44,151 nucleotides of DNA from a virus, in the IMG/VR virus record IMGVR_UViG_3300044832_000163, positions 1 through 44,151 of that record. One strand, written 5' to 3'. The notes beneath the pieces were generated by a model. The model made no database searches, was not told the DNA's origin, and saw only the letters and a list, made by a program, of their open reading frames with translations. The position numbers were made by a program, and so were the translations under genes. Positions within the stretch are counted from its first letter, which is position 1. The number at the start of each line of letters is the position of its first letter. Of this stretch, positions 39,518-44,151 are shown in pieces.

Positions 39518-39723
39518 CACCGACCCGCTTTGCGTCGGTCGCCGCCGGAGCGGGGCGGTGTGGGGTCCGGGCCGCGAACACCTTCTGCGATGTCGCGGAG
39601 GACGTTGATGACCAGTCCGATGTAGTCGCGTTCGCTGCCCGTTAACGAGTCGAACCACTGCTGGTAATGCTCGATGAGGCGGTCGGCCGTCACGTCAGCG
39701 GGGTGTCGTCGGTCGCGTGCCAT
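39517..39723 (-). CDS. Small helical hypothetical protein
   Basis: 68 residues from ATG 39723 (GTG 39726 also possible). One helical block (ADRLIEHYQQWFDSLTGSER, YIGLVINVLRDIAEG) and a basic Pro/Arg tail. It directly precedes the initiator-like gene. Function unknown. Confidence 0.65.
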   Translation of the reverse strand: MARDRRHPADVTADRLIEHYQQWFDSLTGSERDYIGLVINVLRDIAEGVRGPDPTPPRSGGDRRKAGR

Positions 39724-40142
39724 CACTGGCCCGTTTCGTTGGGAGACGACGGCGCAGCGGGGGCGGGGTCGCCGTACTTGTCCATCAGGTGGGCAAGTTG
39801 CTCGCGCTCCTCGTACTCCTGACGCTCGGCTCGCAACATGTCCTCGGTCTTGTCCTCCGGCGTCATCGGCCGGAGTCCGATCACGAAGACGCCGTAGTCG
39901 TCATCGCTGTCATGGGAACGGTCAGCGTCGTAATCGCACTCCGAGTAGTACGCCCGTTCGAGCCCTTCGGCCATGGCTTGCAGGTGCGGGATGAACCGCT
40001 CTAGTGCGGTGGTGTAGGAGCACATCTCGCGGACTGACCAACATTGGCCGGCGGGTGCCCGGTGGGTATGCCATCGACGTTCGGTCCACTGGTACTCGCG
40101 CTCGCCGCTTGACGCGGTCGGCGTGGTGGTGGGATCGTCCAC
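39723..40142 (-). CDS. Acidic hypothetical protein, first gene behind the TATAAT promoter
   Basis: 139 residues from GTG 40142 with AGGAGG 9 nt upstream. The middle is helical (TTALERFIPHLQAMAEGLER), then very acidic (DYDADRSHDSDDDYG), followed by a Glu/Arg-rich helix. No family recognised. Confidence 0.7.
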   Translation of the reverse strand: MDDPTTTPTASSGEREYQWTERRWHTHRAPAGQCWSVREMCSYTTALERFIPHLQAMAEGLERAYYSECDYDADRSHDSDDDYGVFVIGLRPMTPEDKTEDMLRAERQEYEEREQLAHLMDKYGDPAPAAPSSPNETGQ

Positions 40143-40173
40143 TCGTCATCGACCTCCTGTGGGTTGATGGCCA

Positions 40174-40205
40174 GACCCCCGGCCGTGGCAAGCGGCGCGG
40201 GGGTC
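40174..40205 (-). promoter_or_regulatory. Leader hairpin downstream of the TATAAT promoter
   Basis: GACCCCCG (40174-40181) pairs perfectly with CGGGGGTC (40198-40205), a stem of 8 bp with a 16-nt loop in the 5' leader of the message from 40225. It may act as an attenuator, a message stabiliser or a terminator of upstream transcription. Confidence 0.45.
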
Positions 40206-40224
40206 ACTCTTTTCGGTACCCCCG

Positions 40225-40230
40225 ATTATA
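40225..40230 (-). promoter_or_regulatory. Consensus TATAAT promoter for replication genes
   Basis: A perfect TATAAT read leftward lies 83 bp before GTG 40142. The -35 region is not conserved. It probably starts a second early transcript that covers the replication initiator-like gene and what follows. Confidence 0.65.
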
Positions 40231-40267
40231 GTCGCGCCAGCGTGGCCGATTTGGTGGTATGCGACGG

Positions 40268-40495
40268 TCACGTGATGCCGCCTTTTCGTTCTATGCGGCG
40301 TAGACAGTCGGGTCCGCACCAGCCGATCGGGAGCCGGCCGTCAGCGTCGCGGTTGGCGAGGCAGCACGGGTAGTCCTCTTTGGTGAGCCAGCGGGGCCCG
40401 TCGGGGAGGGGGACGTCGAGGAGGATGCCGGGGTGGGCGAGCGGTGACCGGCCGGCGAAGCGGGGCGGCGGTTGGTTGCGGCGCGGCCATCTCAC
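40268..40495 (-). CDS. Small Cys-containing hypothetical protein
   Basis: 75 residues from GTG 40495 (overlap with the upstream stop). It has CCLANRDADG and later GWCGPDCLRRIERKG, likely one zinc site, and a Pro-rich start. Function unknown. Confidence 0.65.
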   Translation of the reverse strand: MRWPRRNQPPPRFAGRSPLAHPGILLDVPLPDGPRWLTKEDYPCCLANRDADGRLPIGWCGPDCLRRIERKGGIT

Positions 40496-40770
40496 GTGTT
40501 GTCCTCCGGGTCTGCGTGCTGCCACCACAGTTCGCCCCATATTTCGCACGGGTGGCGGTCGATGGTGTATGCGTACCGGTCGGCCTGGTCGACGGTGAGC
40601 GCGCCGTACCGGTGGAGCCGCCAGTAGTAGCGGGGCGTGATGTTGAGCCTGGCGGCCCGTTCGAGCCCGGCGCCGGGGATAAGTGCGAGCAGGGGTGCGA
40701 GCGGGAACGGGCGCGGCCAAGGCGGGTGTCCGCCGTTGGGGTGGAGCTCGCGGTAGTGGGTGGCGGTCAT
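40492..40770 (-). CDS. Small HTH-like protein
   Basis: 92 residues from ATG 40770. The segment AARLNITPRYYWRLHRYGAL then TVDQADRYAYTIDRHPCEIW resembles the HTH of small proteins found in actinophages that read like sigma or WhiB-type DNA-binding helices. Function unknown, regulator likely. Confidence 0.65.
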   Translation of the reverse strand: MTATHYRELHPNGGHPPWPRPFPLAPLLALIPGAGLERAARLNITPRYYWRLHRYGALTVDQADRYAYTIDRHPCEIWGELWWQHADPEDNT

Positions 40771-41810
40771 GTCGGTGTCCGGTGGGCGGCGTCGACCGGC
40801 GCGGCGAAGTCGAGGACGTCGTCGACTTCGAGCCACATGCCGACTCGTTGGCGGGCGAGGTCTGCGTTTCGTGGGTCCAAATCAATCCCGATTGATGAGC
40901 GTCCGTTGCCGAACGCGACGGCGAGGGTGGTTCCTGATCCGGCGAAGGGGTCGAGGATGATGCCGTCGGGTGGGCAGGATGCGATGACGGGCCGGTGGAT
41001 GAGCGCTTCGGGGAAGGTGGCGAAGTGCGCTCCCGCGTACGGCTGCGTCGGGATCTCCCACCAGTCGAGCGGCGGCGTGCCTTTTGGATTGCACTTGTCC
41101 TGCACCGTGCGCTTTCGCTGACCGGGTGGCGTCTCCCGGACCACGCTGACTCGTTCGTAACCGCTCGGCACTTCGCGGATGGCGTCGAGGTCGAAGTAGT
41201 AGCCGCCCGGTTTGCTGGTCTTCGCTGCCCACACGATCAGCTCGGTGGCTTCGCGGAACTTGTCGATGATCTCGCCGACCGACGGGTTCGGTTTGCACCA
41301 GGTGACGGGCGGGCGGGTCACCCACTGCTGGCACGGTTCGCCGGTCAGCAGGTTGCGGCCGTAGGCGAGCGACGCGCCGAACAGTTGCGGTATCCAACAG
41401 ACCGACTTGGCCAGCGGCCAGCCGGACTTGGCTCGGTTCCATCGCCGTTCGTTCACGGCACGCCGTGCGCTGCCCTCGTAGCGGGCCTGACCCTCTCGTA
41501 GACCGCCGGGCAGGTAGTCGCCGCCACTGCCGCCAGAGAAGGCCGCCGTGTCGCCCAGGTTGATCCAGATGGTCCCGTCGTCGCGCAGCACCCGCCACAG
41601 GTCGTCGGTCAATGCCAGCAGCGCTGCGAGGAAGTCGGCGGGCGTGTCTTCTTGGCCGATCTCGAGCGCCTTGTTCGGGTCGTCTGGTGCGAGGTACGCC
41701 CGTTTGGCGAGGTAGGGCGGGCTGGTGATGACGGACTGGATGGACTGGTCGGGGAGCTCGGCGATCCGTTTGCGGGCGTCGCCGACGAGGAACCGTGCGA
41801 ACGCCGTCAT
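40767..41810 (-). CDS. DNA N4-cytosine/N6-adenine methyltransferase (beta class)
   Basis: 347 residues. Motif IV TSPPY (29-33) comes before motif I DPFAGSGTT (287-295), the order of beta-class amino-methyltransferases. TSPPYLAKR and a C-terminal GIDLDPRNADLARQR agree. It transfers methyl from S-adenosylmethionine to an exocyclic amino group. No cognate restriction enzyme is near, so it is an orphan, likely for anti-restriction or control of packaging. ATG 41810 overlaps the upstream stop. Confidence 0.9.
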   Translation of the reverse strand: MTAFARFLVGDARKRIAELPDQSIQSVITSPPYLAKRAYLAPDDPNKALEIGQEDTPADFLAALLALTDDLWRVLRDDGTIWINLGDTAAFSGGSGGDYLPGGLREGQARYEGSARRAVNERRWNRAKSGWPLAKSVCWIPQLFGASLAYGRNLLTGEPCQQWVTRPPVTWCKPNPSVGEIIDKFREATELIVWAAKTSKPGGYYFDLDAIREVPSGYERVSVVRETPPGQRKRTVQDKCNPKGTPPLDWWEIPTQPYAGAHFATFPEALIHRPVIASCPPDGIILDPFAGSGTTLAVAFGNGRSSIGIDLDPRNADLARQRVGMWLEVDDVLDFAAPVDAAHRTPT

Positions 41811-42010
41811 CGTGCGCCGCCTCGTGTGATGACGTGGACGTGTCGTGGCCAGCCGTCGGCCACCAGACGCCAGCAGTCGGTGAACGCGGCCGGCGTGTGG
41901 TGCCATGCCTGCCAGGCGACCGTGCCGACAGCGCAGAGGGCGATGATGGTGAGGGGGAGGACGGGGCCGGGGACGGCGGCCACATGCGCGGCGTAGACGG
42001 CGGGCGTCAT
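41807..42010 (-). CDS. Small single-span membrane protein
   Basis: 67 residues with one hydrophobic segment (about 12-32, PGPVLPLTIIALCAVGTVAW) and a basic cytoplasmic end. Position among early genes suggests an effect on the host membrane or exclusion. Function unknown. Confidence 0.7.
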   Translation of the reverse strand: MTPAVYAAHVAAVPGPVLPLTIIALCAVGTVAWQAWHHTPAAFTDCWRLVADGWPRHVHVITRGGAR

Positions 42011-42402
42011 GGGCGGACCTCGGCGTCGGTGTCCTCGCGGCGCCAGTAGTGCTGCCGGATGCCGTCGAACGCGACCTTCTCGACCTCGCCGCTTTTGGCG
42101 AGCCGGTTCAGCAGGCCGCGGATGTCTTGGCCGTCGTAGTCCCGCCAGACAGGTTGGCGATGCCGCGTCCCGCACCGATGGCACCAGGCGGAATCATGCA
42201 CGATGTCGCCATCGATGTCCGGCGGCCAGCATGCCGGTCGTGGCGGCACTGGCCGCTTGTCGGCCCATGAGAAGGTGACGAGGCGGTCGCCGAGTTTCGT
42301 TGCGATTTCGTGGGTGGAGAGCGGGAAGCCATCGGCGTCGCGGAGGATCGCGACGCATTGATCGGCGAGGGCTTGCCGGTGGGCGCTGATTGACCGGCTC
42401 AT
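42007..42402 (-). CDS. Winged-helix-like protein with inserted zinc knuckle
   Basis: 131 residues. Helix ALADQCVAILRDADGFPLST then HEIATKLGDRLVTFSW and a later IRGLLNRLAKSGEVEKVAFD with HYWRR form a winged-helix pattern. A CHRCGTRH knuckle lies between the parts. It probably binds DNA. ATG 42402 overlaps the upstream stop. Confidence 0.65.
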   Translation of the reverse strand: MSRSISAHRQALADQCVAILRDADGFPLSTHEIATKLGDRLVTFSWADKRPVPPRPACWPPDIDGDIVHDSAWCHRCGTRHRQPVWRDYDGQDIRGLLNRLAKSGEVEKVAFDGIRQHYWRREDTDAEVRP

Positions 42403-42668
42403 GTTGTTGGTGTCCGTGTGTCGGCCCGCCCGGACGCAACAGACGGCGCGGGGATCACCGCTTCGGCCCACCAGTAGCGGCACCGCTGGCAGTGGCGGTG
42501 CAGGTGCTCGGCTTTGCAGCAGGCCGGTTCGGAAAGGCCGTTCAGCACGCAGCGGTCCGGGTAGTGCGAGCAGTGGGCATCCTTCTGGTAGATGGTGCGC
42601 ACGTCCTCGCCGCCGCACTTCGGGCAACGGCCTTTCTCGTCGAACGGCGGCAGGTCCCTGACCCTCAT
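42399..42668 (-). CDS. Zinc-ribbon-like protein with multiple Cys/His
   Basis: 89 residues. It has CPKCGG near residue 15, then CSHYPDRC, CCKAEHLHRHCQRC, enough ligands for two zinc ions. The start MRVRDLPPFDEKGRCPKCG resembles small actinophage proteins of unknown function. Confidence 0.75.
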   Translation of the reverse strand: MRVRDLPPFDEKGRCPKCGGEDVRTIYQKDAHCSHYPDRCVLNGLSEPACCKAEHLHRHCQRCRYWWAEAVIPAPSVASGRADTRTPTT

Positions 42669-43186
42669 GGCGTGGTGTCGGTGTCGGCGGGCACCCCAAC
42701 CGGCGACGGCGCAGCGCGCAGGACAGGGACGACCAACGGCGCGGCCGAAAGCGAGAAGCCGACGATGCGGTCATCGGCGAGACGCGGGTTGCCGTGCGAT
42801 GGCCCGCCGCAGGTCGAGCACACGTCGCCTTCGTGGCGGCCGTGTTCACAGCGGTCGAGGTCGGACCACATGGCGCGGTACTTGCTCAGTTCTCGTCGTT
42901 CGTCCTCGGCACGTTCGTAGGCTTCGCGCCACGTCAGCCGGCGCATCTCGCGGGTGGTGTACTTGCCGTCTTCGTCGGTGTGCGTTACGAGCGGCCCGTC
43001 GTTGATGGACAGGTTTGAGAGCAGGAGATCCGTTGCGAGCACGGCGCTCGCGATCACGATGGCCTGGCCTTCGGGTTTGTAGACCGTGCTGATGTGTTCC
43101 AGTTCCCCGCCGTTTACCTCAACGAGCGGCGCCTTTTGGATGGCGCTGACGAGGTCGGCTTGGACGCCTTCGGCGTCTTGCGTCAT
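42665..43186 (-). CDS. Hypothetical protein with zinc motif
   Basis: 173 residues from ATG 43186 behind AAGGAG (7 nt). A helix (QADLVSAIQKAPLVEV), an acidic/basic middle (REMRRLTWREAYERAEDERR) and a CEHGRHEGDVCSTCGGPSHG zinc-like site near residue 115. Possibly a DNA-associated protein. The in-frame upstream start at 43219 lacks a ribosome site. Confidence 0.7.
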   Translation of the reverse strand: MTQDAEGVQADLVSAIQKAPLVEVNGGELEHISTVYKPEGQAIVIASAVLATDLLLSNLSINDGPLVTHTDEDGKYTTREMRRLTWREAYERAEDERRELSKYRAMWSDLDRCEHGRHEGDVCSTCGGPSHGNPRLADDRIVGFSLSAAPLVVPVLRAAPSPVGVPADTDTTP

Positions 43187-43235
43187 CGTGTGCTCCTTGC
43201 GGGTTGGGGCGGCCAGCACCGCCGAACAAGCACTA

Positions 43236-43454
43236 TCACGACCGTTCGTCTCGCTTGATGATGCGCAGCGCTTGGCGGTCGATCCACCGGCCGAACGGTC
43301 CCGGCACCAACGCCCAAAACAGATCGTCGGCGATGTCCACCGTCTCGTCAGGCCGGGCCGTCAGGTGACGCTGAACTACGACCGACACTCGCGACAAAAA
43401 CCAGCACCACGCGCCGACCAAGCCGACGAGGATTCCCGCGGCGAAGGCGATCAC
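43236..43454 (-). CDS. Small membrane protein
   Basis: 72 residues from GTG 43454 (GTGA overlap with RusA). One membrane span near the N-terminus (about 2-22, IAFAAGILVGLVGAWCWFL), then a soluble part ending in IDRQALRIIKRDE. Function unknown. Confidence 0.7.
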   Translation of the reverse strand: MIAFAAGILVGLVGAWCWFLSRVSVVVQRHLTARPDETVDIADDLFWALVPGPFGRWIDRQALRIIKRDERS

Positions 43455-43984
43455 GATGCGACGCTTTCGGTTGTGCCGCCATCCTCGGCCGGCAACACCG
43501 CGGGCCGGCGACGAGTTTCCTGCGCCGCCCGTTTCCGTTCCGCAGCGAAGTGCTGCTCCTGCAAACCGAGCGGGTGGACAACCACGTCGGCACCCGACGG
43601 CAGGCCGCCTAGGCGGCAATACCGTTTCGTGACGGCCAGGTCGCAGACCAGTGAGTCGTCTGCGATCAGACCGGCGAGCTTCAACGAATCGAGGGTGGCC
43701 CTCACCAGTTTGTCGACGTCGGGTTTCGACGCGTGATGGTGCCGGTACGGCTTCGATTTGGTGGCCGGGAACCGGAAGTCGATGGCGACCCGTAACGGTT
43801 CGTCTATCGGCCCGCTGGCGGGCGCGTGGGGGCGGGCGGCGGCGATGAGCGTGTCCCGCCATGACCGCAAGTTGTCGCGGCCCGTCTTCGACGCGGCTTC
43901 GACCATCGCCCCGTTCGGCATCCGGGTCTTGCTGCCCTGCGGAGCCGGCAGGCCGATCACAGAGAACGACACGGCCGGGGTCAT
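43451..43984 (-). CDS. rusA: RusA-like Holliday junction resolvase
   Basis: 177 residues. RusA features: PAPQGSKTRMPNG near the start, then KPDVDKL at 87-93, ATLDSLKLAGLIADDSLV with the Asp pair 109-110, and VTK with Lys120. RusA resolves Holliday junctions made in recombination or replication, a fitting partner to Bet and exonuclease further along the operon. The protein has an extra C-terminal 40 residues, Arg/Ala-rich. ATG 43984 overlaps the stop of the join-spanning gene. Confidence 0.9.
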   Translation of the reverse strand: MTPAVSFSVIGLPAPQGSKTRMPNGAMVEAASKTGRDNLRSWRDTLIAAARPHAPASGPIDEPLRVAIDFRFPATKSKPYRHHHASKPDVDKLVRATLDSLKLAGLIADDSLVCDLAVTKRYCRLGGLPSGADVVVHPLGLQEQHFAAERKRAAQETRRRPAVLPAEDGGTTESVAS

Positions 43985-44151
43985 CGGAACTCCACCAGTC
44001 CGCTGCCGGCGGCCAACGTGAACGCCCGCTGCCAGTCGTCGTACCTCACCCGGTAGTAGTCGACCTCACGGATCAGCAGCGGCAACACCCGGTCGCGTTC
44101 GGCCACGAAATCGGCGGCTAGGTCGGCGGCCGCTTCCGGGCCGATCGTGCC
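43981..44151 (-). CDS. C-terminal part of the join-spanning hypothetical protein
   Basis: Continuation of the gene at 1-454. Bases 44025-44151 repeat 1-127, so only 43981-44024 is new: it adds AFTLAAGSGLVEFR and the stop. The TGA overlaps the rusA ATG by the common ATGA arrangement. Confidence 0.85.
   Translation of the reverse strand, partial: GTIGPEAAADLAADFVAERDRVLPLLIREVDYYRVRYDDWQRAFTLAAGSGLVEFR
44025..44151. repeat. 127-bp exact terminal direct repeat, right copy
   Basis: Second copy of the repeat at 1-127. Joining 44024 to base 1 restores an uninterrupted reading frame for the gene that spans the contig end, which supports a circular or circularly permuted genome. Confidence 0.95.

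Overview
The window is one complete genome unit of a temperate tailed phage (siphovirus type). The first 127 bases are repeated exactly as the last 127 bases, so the contig closes into a circle of 44,024 bp, and one gene runs across the closure. The integrase, a divergent HTH regulatory region, an HK97-type capsid set, a tape measure protein and a tail chaperone frameshift all fit a siphovirus. A high-GC actinobacterial host is suggested by the GC-rich sequence, the frequent GTG starts, dense ATGA/GTGA gene overlaps, and several TANNNT -10 boxes placed exactly 7 nt before a start codon, the leaderless arrangement common in Actinobacteria. The genus cannot be named from sequence alone.

Almost all lytic genes lie on the minus strand and form one long left-reading programme. 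It begins at a promoter near 7,667 with an XRE regulator, then an excisionase-like HTH protein, small zinc-rich proteins, a C5 cytosine methyltransferase (frameshifted), a lambda Red-like pair (PD-(D/E)XK exonuclease and Bet annealase), a sliding-clamp-like protein and a DnaJ-type zinc protein. It crosses the contig join into RusA, further small zinc or membrane proteins, an N4/N6 methyltransferase, a replication-initiator-like protein, a Gp37/Gp68 family protein, an ASCH protein and HNH endonucleases.

The late region follows (about 34,000 down to 10,377): HNH, small and large terminase, portal, protease, major capsid, connectors, tail terminator, tail tube, tail chaperones with a CCCAAAA slippery site, tape measure, pectate-lyase-fold spike, minor tail protein with an inserted LamG-like domain, a lysis cassette rich in tiny membrane proteins, then three fibre or spike genes, one carrying a polysaccharide deacetylase domain.

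Three islands read rightward. First, 7,812-10,294 holds the putative immunity repressor, a lipoprotein-like gene, a candidate attP with paired repeats, and the integrase. Second, 14,605-14,899 holds two small genes inside the late operon behind a leaderless promoter. Third, 37,341-38,465 holds four small genes and an IS481-type transposase fragment behind a strong promoter with a palindromic operator. The two embedded islands look like morons, meaning independently expressed cargo. The most unusual features are these modules, the phased GCGAA operator array of the immunity region, the frameshifted methyltransferase, the deacetylase tail protein and the tiny membrane peptides of the lysis cassette.
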